NCBI RefSeq assembly: GCF_047238305.1
Contig: NZ_JBDFMO010000001.1
Span: forward strand, 1,798,001 to 1,862,000
DNA from: Ferdinandcohnia sp047238305
Lineage (GTDB): Bacteria; Bacillota; Bacilli; Bacillales; Bacillaceae_L
Direction of reading: 5' to 3'
Length of the DNA stretch: 64,000 nucleotides
Below the pieces are notes generated by a model that did not search any database, was not told the origin of the DNA, and saw only the letters and a list, made by a program, of their open reading frames with translations. A program made the position numbers and the translations under genes. Below, one piece after another: positions 50,849 through 59,145 of the stretch; position 1 is the first letter of the stretch; each line of letters opens with the position of its first letter.

Positions 50849-51670
50849 ATGCGTAGATTGATAGAATCCCTTCTGTTTTTACCTACATATTTAAATAAAA
50901 AGAAGCTCTACGCCCAATTAACCGGAAAAACCATCGTCATCACGGGTGCGAGTTCAGGGATCGGCAAGGAAGTGGCTTATCAATTAGCTGGCATCCAGTG
51001 TCATCTAATCCTCGTCGCAAGAAGAGGCGAAATGCTCGAAACCATTAAAAAGGACATCGAAAAGCAAACAACTAAGGTGAGTATCATCCAAACGGATCTT
51101 AGAAAAGAGGATGAGCTCAATAACTTCCTAGCCTTTTTAAACAATCAGCCAACTATAGATATTTTCATCAGTAACGCAGGTCTCTCCATAAGACGCTCCA
51201 TCTATGAATCTGTTGACCGATATCACGATTTTACTAGAACCATGGCGATAAATTACTTTGCGCCTGTAAAAATAGCGTTATCCATTATTCCAACCCTACA
51301 AAAAAGCCATGGACAGATTATCAATGTATCGACTGTCAACACAAGATTAGCACCAGTTCCCTATTTCGCGGCCTATCAGGCATCAAAATCAGCGTTTGAT
51401 GTATGGCTAAGATCGATTTCACCAGAATTAAAGAAAGTCGCAGCAACGTCCATTTACTTACCACTAGTCCGGACACCCATGATTGAACCAACGGAAGGGT
51501 ATCGCAATACGCCAGCAATGACGCCACACAATGCTGCTAAACTCATCTGTAAATCAATGTACACTCGCAAGAAAAAGTATCAACCGTGGTGGCTTATTTT
51601 TGGACAACTGGTCTCCATTTCCATAACGAATTTAAGAGATTTTTCAAAGAAGGGTAAGCAAAATGATTAG
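50849..51670 (+). CDS. Short-chain dehydrogenase/reductase
   Basis: SDR of 273 residues. Cofactor loop TGASSGIG at 32-39, NAG motif ISNAGLS near 108-114, catalytic S161, Y176 and K180 (YQASK). A 25-residue hydrophobic N-terminal leader suggests membrane association. Overlaps the following acyl-CoA ligase-like gene by eight bases, so the two probably act in one pathway on a fatty or lipid-like acyl substrate; this is inference from context. Confidence 0.9.
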   Translation: MRRLIESLLFLPTYLNKKKLYAQLTGKTIVITGASSGIGKEVAYQLAGIQCHLILVARRGEMLETIKKDIEKQTTKVSIIQTDLRKEDELNNFLAFLNNQPTIDIFISNAGLSIRRSIYESVDRYHDFTRTMAINYFAPVKIALSIIPTLQKSHGQIINVSTVNTRLAPVPYFAAYQASKSAFDVWLRSISPELKKVAATSIYLPLVRTPMIEPTEGYRNTPAMTPHNAAKLICKSMYTRKKKYQPWWLIFGQLVSISITNLRDFSKKGKQND

Positions 51671-53186
51671 ACTTTTTTATGTGTTATATAAAATAAAACT
51701 GCTTTCTCCAATCGGGGTGTACCGCTTATTCACGTCGATCATTTCATGCGGTATCAATTTGATGACACTCTTACATTTTGCAGAAAAGAAATACTCCAAC
51801 AGAATTGCACACGTGGACGACCATGAAACGCTCACCTACAAACAGCTTCTAGACCAATCGACGAAACTTGCTCAGTCTCTAGTAGAAAAAGCCAATCTTC
51901 AAGGTGGACAAAAAGTCGGTATTTTATGCAAAAATCATGCTTCACTCGTCAAATCAATTTTCGCCATTTCCCGAGTCGGTGCAGACCTCTATCTATTAAA
52001 CACGGAAAACAGCAAGCAACAATTCAACGATTTTGCAGAGCGACATAATTTCGACCTCGTCATCTATGATGCCGAATTAAGTCCCATCCTTGAAAACTAT
52101 ACCAAACCAAAAATTGTAAGCTATCATAACTACCACCCAGCTATCAGTAATTTTTTAAACTCAAAGACAAATCAAGGAACCTTGTCTCGTACCACTTTAG
52201 GCAAAATCGTCCTGCAAACCAGCGGTACAACGGGAATGTCAAAAGATGCGGCACATCAACCGTCACTTTTTCATTATTTACATCCATTTGTGGCATTTAT
52301 TAAACGATTGCGGATTTTGGACCATCACAATGCGTTCATCGCAACTCCAATTTATCATGGATATGGGATTGCTGTTCTACTGTTATTCATACCGTTAGGG
52401 AAAAAGGTAGTCATTACCAGTGGTTTCAATGCAAAAAAAGCCTGCGAAATCATAAACAATCAACAAATCGAGGTCGTAACCGTTGTCCCGTTAATGCTCC
52501 AAAAAATGCTGCAAGCAAACCATGAACACTTAAAATCGCTCAAATGTATCGCATCAGGCGGAGCAAAGCTCCCAACAAAGCTTATTGATGAGACGTTTCA
52601 AAAACTAGGTCCCATCCTCTACAATTTGTACGGCACCTCAGAATCGGGATTGAACTTCATCGCCACCCCGAAGGACTTATTGCATTCGGTGACAACCATC
52701 GGTAAAAAAATAGAAGGACTTAAAATTAGTATATTAGATTCCAACAAAACTGAAGTTCCAACTAGTACAATCGGTCAACTCCACATTCAAAATGATTGGT
52801 CCATTCACAAGGACATTTGGATTGAAACGGGAGATGCTGGCTATCGTGATGAAAATGGCTATTATTTTTTATGTGGAAGAATGGACGATATGGTCATTTC
52901 AGGCGGGGAAAATGTGTACCCAGTTGAAGTTGAACAAGTCCTCATCCAGCACCCATACATTCACGACGTTGCGATTATTGGAATCGACGATGAGCAGTTT
53001 GGCCAACGCTTGAAAGCAATTGTCGTTCCAGAAAAAAATACAAGCCTAACAGAAGAAGAATTACGAGAGTGGCTCCGCCCTAGGGTAGCCAGATTTCAGC
53101 TTCCAAAAGAAATTTCAATAGTTGACCATCTGCCGTACACACCTCTAGGCAAGCTTGATAAAAAACAAATAGAATTAGACAAATAA
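51663..53186 (+). CDS. AMP-binding (acyl-CoA ligase-like) protein
   Basis: Adenylate-forming enzyme of 507 residues. The phosphate loop is LQTSGTTGMSKDAA (184-197), where the usual TSGTTGxPKG has S for P and D for G; downstream motifs are orthodox: YNLYGTSESG, ETGDAGYRDENGYYFLCGR, MVISGGENVYPVEVE and the C-terminal catalytic lysine in YTPLGKLDKK. Probably a fatty acid-CoA ligase acting with the SDR encoded just upstream (eight-base overlap). The altered loop may be a trait of this subfamily rather than a defect. Confidence 0.88.
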   Translation: MIRLFYVLYKIKLLSPIGVYRLFTSIISCGINLMTLLHFAEKKYSNRIAHVDDHETLTYKQLLDQSTKLAQSLVEKANLQGGQKVGILCKNHASLVKSIFAISRVGADLYLLNTENSKQQFNDFAERHNFDLVIYDAELSPILENYTKPKIVSYHNYHPAISNFLNSKTNQGTLSRTTLGKIVLQTSGTTGMSKDAAHQPSLFHYLHPFVAFIKRLRILDHHNAFIATPIYHGYGIAVLLLFIPLGKKVVITSGFNAKKACEIINNQQIEVVTVVPLMLQKMLQANHEHLKSLKCIASGGAKLPTKLIDETFQKLGPILYNLYGTSESGLNFIATPKDLLHSVTTIGKKIEGLKISILDSNKTEVPTSTIGQLHIQNDWSIHKDIWIETGDAGYRDENGYYFLCGRMDDMVISGGENVYPVEVEQVLIQHPYIHDVAIIGIDDEQFGQRLKAIVVPEKNTSLTEEELREWLRPRVARFQLPKEISIVDHLPYTPLGKLDKKQIELDK

Positions 53187-53285
53187 ACATGCTTTTTAGC
53201 AAGTAGAAAAGGAAATCGTCCCAATAATGGCTAATTCTTACAGATATTGTTAACAAAGATTATGGCATATGGGAGGATACATAAA

Positions 53286-53762
53286 ATGAAAACGCTATTT
53301 CGCTATAACTGGCAGGTTAGAGACGATTGGTTTACATGGTGCGAAGGCGTGCCAGAAGAGGAGTTACTTAAAAAACGGGTTGGTGGGGTCGGTAGTATCC
53401 TGCACACTCTATTTCATATTGTGGAGGTTGAACGAAGTTGGATTCACCTTTTGAAAACACAGCGAGATCCAGGAGAACCTCCATTTGAGGATTACGCTAG
53501 CTTGGAAAAAGTGAAAGCTCTATCGAACCAGTTTCATAAAGAAATTGAACCGTTTATTATGTCTTGGTCAAATGAAATGGACTCACAATCCGTTGCAATT
53601 ACCTATCCTGATGGCCATAGTGAAACCTTTATGCAAGGGGAAATCATGCGGCATGTCATCGCTCATGAAATACACCACATTGGTCAGCTGTCTGTGTGGG
53701 CAAGAGAACTTGGACGGGAACCGGTGACAGCAAATGTAATATCTAGAGGGCTATTCGAATAA
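53286..53762 (+). CDS. DinB family protein
   Basis: Four-helix-bundle DinB/YfiT-type protein of 158 residues. The metal-binding histidines are seen in LHTLFHIVEVERSWI and MRHVIAHEIHHIGQLSVWAR. Related proteins are thiol-S-transferases (bacillithiol-dependent) or of unknown activity. ATG at 53286 behind GGGAGGA is chosen over the upstream in-frame codon at 53247. Confidence 0.88.
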   Translation: MKTLFRYNWQVRDDWFTWCEGVPEEELLKKRVGGVGSILHTLFHIVEVERSWIHLLKTQRDPGEPPFEDYASLEKVKALSNQFHKEIEPFIMSWSNEMDSQSVAITYPDGHSETFMQGEIMRHVIAHEIHHIGQLSVWARELGREPVTANVISRGLFE

Positions 53763-53809
53763 TAGCAAGGGTCTTTAACGGTTGAAGAAGAGTTAAAAAA
53801 GAGGTGTTT

Positions 53810-54361
53810 GTGATAAAAAAAGTATTTGCGTTATTTGCGTTGTTAATTGTAATAACTGGATGCCAAAATAAAGAAGTTTCCACAGATTTTAAGAAAATTG
53901 AGAGATTAGTAGAAGAGATTCAAGTCTTGAAGGATGAAGCCGTGAAAACAGAAAAAGAGCTAGAGGCATTACGTGATATTGAAAGACAATACAAGTACCA
54001 ATTCACAAACACCCCAACTATTAACATGAATACCTCTTTCTTGTTTTATAATTTACAAAAAGAAAACGTGGAATGGTTGAATGAACATACCACTGACGAA
54101 CTTCGTTTTGAAAAAAAGAGTGGTGAAATATATGCGATAACGCAAAGTTATGAAAGAAAAGTTACCTATAATACGGATAATCAGACCTTGGAAAATTGGT
54201 ATATCGAAGGAATCTCTTTTGAACCAATGGATAATAGAGCTGAAGTAACAATTCGTCCACATTATGTTTGGGAAAGTGATGCGGTTCTGGAAGCTAGATA
54301 CTTCCATTTAATCTTCGTAAAGATAAAGGAAGATTGGTATCTTCAGGATATAGCTTTGTAA
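53810..54361 (+). CDS. Putative lipoprotein with coiled coil
   Basis: About 183 residues. Signal sequence and lipobox ITGC, then a coiled-coil segment (about 25-60, KKIERLVEEIQVLKDEAVKT) and a C-terminal domain with an NTF2-like feel (EVTIRPHYVWESDAVLEARY, then FHLIFVKIKEDWYLQDI). Exported and membrane-anchored. Function unknown. GTG at 53810 preferred over 53804 from its distance to AGAGG. Confidence 0.72.
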   Translation: MIKKVFALFALLIVITGCQNKEVSTDFKKIERLVEEIQVLKDEAVKTEKELEALRDIERQYKYQFTNTPTINMNTSFLFYNLQKENVEWLNEHTTDELRFEKKSGEIYAITQSYERKVTYNTDNQTLENWYIEGISFEPMDNRAEVTIRPHYVWESDAVLEARYFHLIFVKIKEDWYLQDIAL

Positions 54362-54469
54362 TGGATTTCATTCTTTTAGAAGAAACCTTACAGTGAGAGG
54401 GTGAATCAAACAAGACAACTTATCTATAGATAAATATTATGTAAGCATCGTTAGAAAAAGGGAGATAAA

Positions 54470-54760
54470 ATGGATACCAATATGACGATTAAAGAATTAC
54501 AGAATTACATAAAGGAGAAGGACTATAAGCCAGAACTAAAAAATGCCTACTTTCAAAAGTTAATTGAAGAAGTAGGTGAACTCGCAGAAGTATTGCGTAA
54601 AGATAAACGAATGGAACAACAAGGCACCATTAAAGGCACAATTGAAGAAGAATTATATGATGTTCTGTACTATGTTGTTGGATTAGCAAATATTTATGAT
54701 ATTGATTTAGAAACGTGTTTTCGTCTAAAAGAAGAACTCAATAAAGAAAAATATAAATAA
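54470..54760 (+). CDS. MazG-like nucleotide pyrophosphohydrolase
   Basis: All-alpha NTP pyrophosphohydrolase of 96 residues. Metal-binding pattern: KLIEEVGELAEVLRK (EExxE) and EEELYDVLYYVVGLAN (ExxD). Single-domain, short form, acting on noncanonical or dietary nucleotides such as dUTP-like substrates; the actual substrate is unknown. GGGAGAT precedes the ATG; terminator downstream. Confidence 0.85.
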   Translation: MDTNMTIKELQNYIKEKDYKPELKNAYFQKLIEEVGELAEVLRKDKRMEQQGTIKGTIEEELYDVLYYVVGLANIYDIDLETCFRLKEELNKEKYK

Positions 54761-54831
54761 GAGAACTGTGCAAGATACTGAGAGTTTTAAAGAAGTAGTC
54801 CGGTTGTTGTTCTATACAAAAGTAATATATG

Positions 54832-54867
54832 TAAAAATGCGTCCCTATTTAATAGAGGGGTATTTTT
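54832..54867 (+). terminator. Intrinsic terminator
   Basis: AAAAATGCGTCCCTA pairs with TAGAGGGGTATTTTT (few mismatches). Confidence 0.65.
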
Positions 54868-55014
54868 ATCTTTAAGAGTTATTCATGGATCAGGTATGCA
54901 AATTTAAGAACGGAACTGTTATTTTGACTGCATTTGTTTATGGTTGCAAAGTGTTTTGGTGAGTAAGAAAAGTCAAAATCAACCAAACGGTATAAATGAA
55001 AAAAGGAGATTAGA

Positions 55015-55557
55015 ATGCTGAAACGGAAATTCGGTGATCGGTCGGAGTGGAAGCGTGTTCTAAAGAGAAAGTATGCTCAAACATATCTTGAAAACAATGA
55101 ATTTAAGGGCTATATCACTCTATTAAATACGATAAAGGTAACTGAACCATTATCGGTTAGCTATGAAGAAAAACGTGTACGTATTGTTGATGATGGCTAT
55201 ATGTGGCTGCAACAATTTCCTCTGAACGAACATCATTCGGTCACAACAATGTTTGATGCGAATGGTGAAATCGTTCAATGGTACATTGATATATGCCTTT
55301 GTAACGGAGTTGAAAATGGTATACCTTGGATGGAAGACTTATTTCTAGATGTCATTTTGCTACCATCTGGAGAAATTATTGAAAAAGATGCAGAAGAACT
55401 TGAGGATGCACTATCTAAAGGAATGATTGATACATCTCTTTACGAATTGGCGTGGAATGAAATGAAGAAGATTAAACGTTTAATAAGTACAGATAACTTC
55501 AATTTGATAAAACTGTCTAACAGCCATAAGAGGATCTTATTTAATAATTTAAAGTAG
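55015..55557 (+). CDS. DUF402 domain protein
   Basis: Cytosolic protein of 180 residues with a DUF402 (FomD/YgaC-like) barrel: GYMWLQQFPLNEHHSVTTMF, WYIDICLCNGVENGIPWMED and LFLDVILLPSGE with conserved D/K residues expected to bind a divalent cation and hydrolyse a nucleotide. Family members hydrolyse nucleoside di/triphosphates or cytidylyl compounds. AAAGGAG precedes the ATG. Confidence 0.85.
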   Translation: MLKRKFGDRSEWKRVLKRKYAQTYLENNEFKGYITLLNTIKVTEPLSVSYEEKRVRIVDDGYMWLQQFPLNEHHSVTTMFDANGEIVQWYIDICLCNGVENGIPWMEDLFLDVILLPSGEIIEKDAEELEDALSKGMIDTSLYELAWNEMKKIKRLISTDNFNLIKLSNSHKRILFNNLK

Positions 55558-55647
55558 CCAATATCATTCTAACGGGGGCTATGGTTGATGATTAAAAGCT
55601 GTTGAATGCTAACGAGCAGCATATCGGAAAAGAAAGGGGAGTTTTCA

Positions 55648-56046
55648 TTGTCAAAGGGGTTGCTCCATCATATTGAAATATATGTATCAGATTTAAAAAG
55701 GACAGTAGACTTTTGGAGTTGGTTTCTTGAAGAACTAGGGTACACTCCATTTCAAGAGTGGGAAAGTGGACGAAGCTGGAAAATTGATGAAACATACATC
55801 GTTTTTGTACAAACAGAGGACAGGTTTTTAGATATTCCGTATCATAGATGCCGGGTAGGTCTTAATCACTTGGCGTTTCACGCAAGCTCACGTCAACATG
55901 TCGATGAAATGACAAATAAATTGATAGAAAAAGGAATCCATATTCTCTATCCCAAAAAGCATCCTTTTGCTGGGGGAGATGACCACTATGCCGTTTATTT
56001 TGAAGACCCAGACCGAATAAAAGTAGAACTTGTGGCTCCAAAATAG
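55648..56046 (+). CDS. VOC family protein (glyoxalase-like)
   Basis: About 132 residues. betaalphabetabetabeta modules of the vicinal oxygen chelate fold: LLHHIEIYVSDLKRTVDFWS in the first half; VGLNHLAFHASSRQHVDEMT and YAVYFEDPDRIKVELV in the second; ligands H4 or 5, H in NHLAFH and E in VELV. TTG at 55648 behind AAAGGGGAG is the best start; the upstream ATG at 55606 lacks a ribosome site. Substrate unknown. Confidence 0.85.
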   Translation: MSKGLLHHIEIYVSDLKRTVDFWSWFLEELGYTPFQEWESGRSWKIDETYIVFVQTEDRFLDIPYHRCRVGLNHLAFHASSRQHVDEMTNKLIEKGIHILYPKKHPFAGGDDHYAVYFEDPDRIKVELVAPK

Positions 56047-56116
56047 TGGGTGCTGCACTTTTTTGTTGAAAGTTTCACAAGGGAAATATGATTAATACGG
56101 AAAGGGCGGAATCAGT

Positions 56117-56728
56117 ATGTACATACCCAAACAATTTAAAATTGAGGATAAAAGCACGATTTATGATTTTATAGAAAACTATAGCTTTGCCACTTTAGTT
56201 TCTCAGCATAATGGAGAACCTTACGCAACCCATCTTCCCCTGGTATTAAATAAATCCGAAAAGGCGCTGTATGGTCATTTTGCTCTCCCAAACCAACAAT
56301 GGAAGGATGCTGAAAATCAGCAAATACTTGTTATTTTTCAGGGGCCTCATTGTTATGTATCTCCTTCTTGGTACGAAACAATGAAAGCCGTACCCACATG
56401 GAATTATGTGTCGATCCATGTATATGGAGAGATGGAGATCATTGAAGACCACAAAGTAATAATTGATTCTTTAAATGATATGGTAAAAAAATATGAAAGT
56501 CCTGATAGTCCATACAATTTAAGTGAAGTTGACCCCAACTTTATCGAAGGAATGAGCAAGGGAATTGTAGTCTTTAGAATCAAGATTACAAAAATGGAAG
56601 CAAAGGCTAAATTAAGTCAAAATCACCCTGAAGAACGACAGGAGTTAATTATTAAACAATTAGAAAACACTTCCCTACAAGATAATAGACAGATAGCTTC
56701 TCTTATGAAGAAAAATCTACAAAAATAA
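56117..56728 (+). CDS. paiB: FMN-binding negative transcriptional regulator PaiB
   Basis: Split-barrel flavin-binding protein of 203 residues: MYIPKQFKIEDKSTIYDFIE, ATLVSQHNGEPYATHLPLVL, YVSPSWYETMKAVPTWNYVS and the C-terminal MEAKAKLSQNHPEERQ are the PaiB pattern. Reported in Bacillus as a repressor of protease and sporulation genes, usually paired with paiA (spermidine acetyltransferase), which is not next to it here. GGAAAGGG upstream of the ATG. Confidence 0.9.
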   Translation: MYIPKQFKIEDKSTIYDFIENYSFATLVSQHNGEPYATHLPLVLNKSEKALYGHFALPNQQWKDAENQQILVIFQGPHCYVSPSWYETMKAVPTWNYVSIHVYGEMEIIEDHKVIIDSLNDMVKKYESPDSPYNLSEVDPNFIEGMSKGIVVFRIKITKMEAKAKLSQNHPEERQELIIKQLENTSLQDNRQIASLMKKNLQK

Positions 56729-56767
56729 AGAAAAAGCTATTCAACTTTGTCAGATTGTGACTTCGGT

Positions 56768-56797
56768 AGCGGTAATCCAAAAAAGGATTATCGCTTA
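56768..56797 (+). terminator. Hairpin after paiB
   Basis: AGCGGTAATCC pairs with GGATTATCGCT around AAAAAA; moderately T-rich tail. Confidence 0.65.
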
Positions 56798-56815
56798 TTT
56801 TGGTTAAAAAAGCAT

Positions 56816-56845
56816 TTGACCTCTATATGAAAGTTAGGTTATTAT
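56816..56845 (+). promoter_or_regulatory. Strong SigA-type promoter, no annotated gene downstream
   Basis: TTGACC (56816-56821) with TATTAT 18 bases on (56840-56845). It drives a 21-codon ORF and, with no terminator seen, would continue antisense through the Spo0E-like gene. Confidence 0.5.
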
Positions 56846-56884
56846 ATTGAAGTTTTTTTGTGAGGTAAAAGTTAAAGAAAAGGT

Positions 56885-56950
56885 ATGAAAATGGGTGTCA
56901 CAAATGAACTAAATATGCAGGCGAACGTAGGACACCTTGAAGTAGATTAA
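56885..56950 (+). CDS. 21-residue candidate peptide
   Basis: ATG behind AAAGAAAAGGT, 21 codons ending in TAA: MKMGVTNELNMQ then ANVGHLEVD. The stop overlaps the stop of the convergent Spo0E-like gene by two bases. Only the promoter and position support it; low confidence as a real peptide. Confidence 0.25.
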   Translation: MKMGVTNELNMQANVGHLEVD

Positions 56951-57123
56951 TGAATCTGATACTTTTTAAAAGCATTTAATAAACGATCGAGTTCTTGACT
57001 ACATTTAATGGTCTTACTGTTTAACATCCCATTTAGAGTAGCAAGTCGAATCATTTCATCTCTCTTTTGAACGATTGATAGAATAAGAAATTCTCTATTA
57101 GGTTGTGTACTTTCTTGTAACAA
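56947..57123 (-). CDS. Spo0E-like aspartyl-phosphate phosphatase
   Basis: 58-residue protein with TTG start and GAGGTG ribosome site on the minus strand. The two-helix Spo0E family pattern is clear: IVQKRDEMIRLATLNGML, a loop NSKTIK, then CSQELDRLLNAFKKY with the SQELD signature. Such proteins dephosphorylate Spo0A-P and so delay sporulation. Short members (YnzD, YisI) are of this length. A TTGTCGAA octamer resembling a Spo0A box lies upstream (57210-57217, minus strand). Close to ger operon 2 and paiB, but transcribed alone. Confidence 0.85.
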   Translation of the reverse strand: MLQESTQPNREFLILSIVQKRDEMIRLATLNGMLNSKTIKCSQELDRLLNAFKKYQIH

Positions 57124-57525
57124 TTTTTACACCTCTTTATTAATTTAAAGCTTTACTTAAAACAAACACAAACATTATTATGCAAAATTCTTAACAAAAA
57201 TAAAAGGCTTTCGACAAAATAAGTCAAAAGAAGCTAAAAAGAATGTGACAAAAAGATAACGAAGATAACTACCTCTTTACAGAATATTATTATTGACCAC
57301 TTTCTGGGATAGGGAATCCATGTTTTTTTGCTATTCGTTTTTAAATTTCCGCTACGCTATCACATCAGTGAGACTCCTTAATTCGCTTCTCTTATAACAT
57401 TTATAAACCACAAAACCTCCCTTCTGCAGTGTTGTAATCCAAAAGTCCTAAAAAAGTACTATTTCTCCTGAATTTTACATGAAACTATACACTTGACACA
57501 AAATATCAAACTGAGGAGGGAAAAG
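57124..57525. other. Intergenic stretch before ger operon 2
   Basis: About 400 bases, AT-rich, with no convincing gene. It holds the presumed promoter of the Spo0E-like gene (minus strand, including the octamer at 57210) and the leader of ger operon 2. I could not assign a SigG promoter with confidence. Confidence 0.5.
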
Positions 57526-59145
57526 ATGCCGTCATTTTTTATAAAGAAAGAAAAACACGAACAGAAAATCTCTTTACCTGAGAATCGAACCTTAGAATCA
57601 ATGGAAGTTCATATAAGCGGTGACGCGGAACAAACAGTAGAAGAGTTTAAACAGATTTTTGAAAAGGATATCGATTTTTCAACGAGGAGGTTTCATTTAT
57701 TTGGTGAAACCCTATCTGTCGTGCTTTATATGAGCAGCCTCGTAGATCAAGAAAAAGTGGATAGAGATATGATTAAGCCTCTTCAAGAGAATAGGCTCGA
57801 TGAGTCCTCCATTCAATCCAAACTTAGCGCAAAAAGTCTCACGTCCATCCTACTTGAAGATGTGTTGTATCATTGTTCAGGAACATCCGAATCAAGTCTG
57901 TCAACCTTACTGTCTGGTTTATTGAGAGGGAAATGTATCGTTTTAATAGATGGTTCCGAACAAGCTCTCCTTCTTGATGCATTCAAGCCTGAAAAGCGGG
58001 GGCTCGCGCAACCTGAGACAGAAAGAGTGGTTCGAGGTCCTCGTGATGGATTTATTGAACAAATCATGACGAATGTATCTCTATTACGTTATCGTTTACC
58101 TGTTCCTGAGTTTAGAATAGAGCACATGGAGGTGGGGAGGCGTACAAAAACCAGAGTGGGAATTTGTTATATGGAGGGAATTGTAAACAAAGAGTTATTG
58201 AATGAGGTGAAAAAGCGTTTAGATCGGATTGATATCGATCGGATACTGGATGCTGGATATATTGAGCAGTTTATTGAGGATAATCCTCGATCGCCATTTC
58301 CACAGGTTCAAAATACGGAACGGCCTGATAAAGCAGTAGGTAATTTACTAGAAGGTAGAATCGTACTATTAGTAGACGGTTCCCCGTTTGTATTGGTTGT
58401 GCCTGCAATTTTTAATCAGTTTTATCAAACGAGTGAGGATTATAATGAGAGGTTCTTGATCACGAGTGCAGTTCGCTTGATTCGTTTTATGTCCCTCCTC
58501 TTTTCATTAACGTTTTCATCCTTTTATGTAACGGTTCTTTCCTATCATCCAGAGATGATTCCAGCGAAATTTGTTGTTGCTGCCTCAAGTGGTCGTGCTG
58601 GGGTCCCCTTCCCAGCGTTTATTGAAGTGCTGTTGATGGAGGTGGCGATGGAAATATTACGTGAAGCAACCGTCCGAATGCCTCAGCAGGTAGGTGGGGC
58701 GCTCTCTATTGTTGGGGTGCTTGTTATAGGGCAAGCGGCTGTATTGGCTGGATTCGTTAGTCCAATAACAGTTGTAATTATTGCACTATCAACGATTGGG
58801 TCATTCGCAACCCCTTCGTATAATGCAGCAACAGCTTTTCGGATGCTGCGTTTCCCCTTAATCATTCTCGCTGGAACCTTTGGATTACTTGGTTTAGCGT
58901 TTGGGGTTATTTTCATCCTCAATCATATGCTATCATTACGTTCCTTTGGTCTGCCGTATATGGCACCTGTTGCCCCAGGGAATTTTACGGGCATGAAAGA
59001 TTCATTCATTCGTGCTCCACTTCGATGGTTAAAGAATCGGCCAGCAGAGATAAAACCTCAGGATGTAAAAAGAATGGAGCCTAAAGAAGAAAGGATTCCA
59101 AAGTCGTCATTGAATGGTAAAGAGGATGGTGATTCCAATGGATAA
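57526..59145 (+). CDS. Spore germinant receptor A subunit (operon 2)
   Basis: GerA-family subunit of 539 residues, spore inner membrane. Soluble N-terminal domain with EQFIEDNPRSPFPQVQ at about 247-262, then five membrane segments from about 310 with VPFPAFIEVLLMEVAMEILR, and a long hydrophilic C-terminal tail (about 510-539). The frame is open from 57493, but ATG at 57526 behind GAGGAGGG is the right start. Overlaps the B gene by eight bases. Clearly divergent from the operon 1 A subunit, so likely a different germinant. Confidence 0.93.
   Translation: MPSFFIKKEKHEQKISLPENRTLESMEVHISGDAEQTVEEFKQIFEKDIDFSTRRFHLFGETLSVVLYMSSLVDQEKVDRDMIKPLQENRLDESSIQSKLSAKSLTSILLEDVLYHCSGTSESSLSTLLSGLLRGKCIVLIDGSEQALLLDAFKPEKRGLAQPETERVVRGPRDGFIEQIMTNVSLLRYRLPVPEFRIEHMEVGRRTKTRVGICYMEGIVNKELLNEVKKRLDRIDIDRILDAGYIEQFIEDNPRSPFPQVQNTERPDKAVGNLLEGRIVLLVDGSPFVLVVPAIFNQFYQTSEDYNERFLITSAVRLIRFMSLLFSLTFSSFYVTVLSYHPEMIPAKFVVAASSGRAGVPFPAFIEVLLMEVAMEILREATVRMPQQVGGALSIVGVLVIGQAAVLAGFVSPITVVIIALSTIGSFATPSYNAATAFRMLRFPLIILAGTFGLLGLAFGVIFILNHMLSLRSFGLPYMAPVAPGNFTGMKDSFIRAPLRWLKNRPAEIKPQDVKRMEPKEERIPKSSLNGKEDGDSNG

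Noticed and set aside
57487..57500. TTGACA as the -35 of ger operon 2
   Set aside because: Too close to the start codon at 57526 to leave room for a -10, start point and ribosome site.
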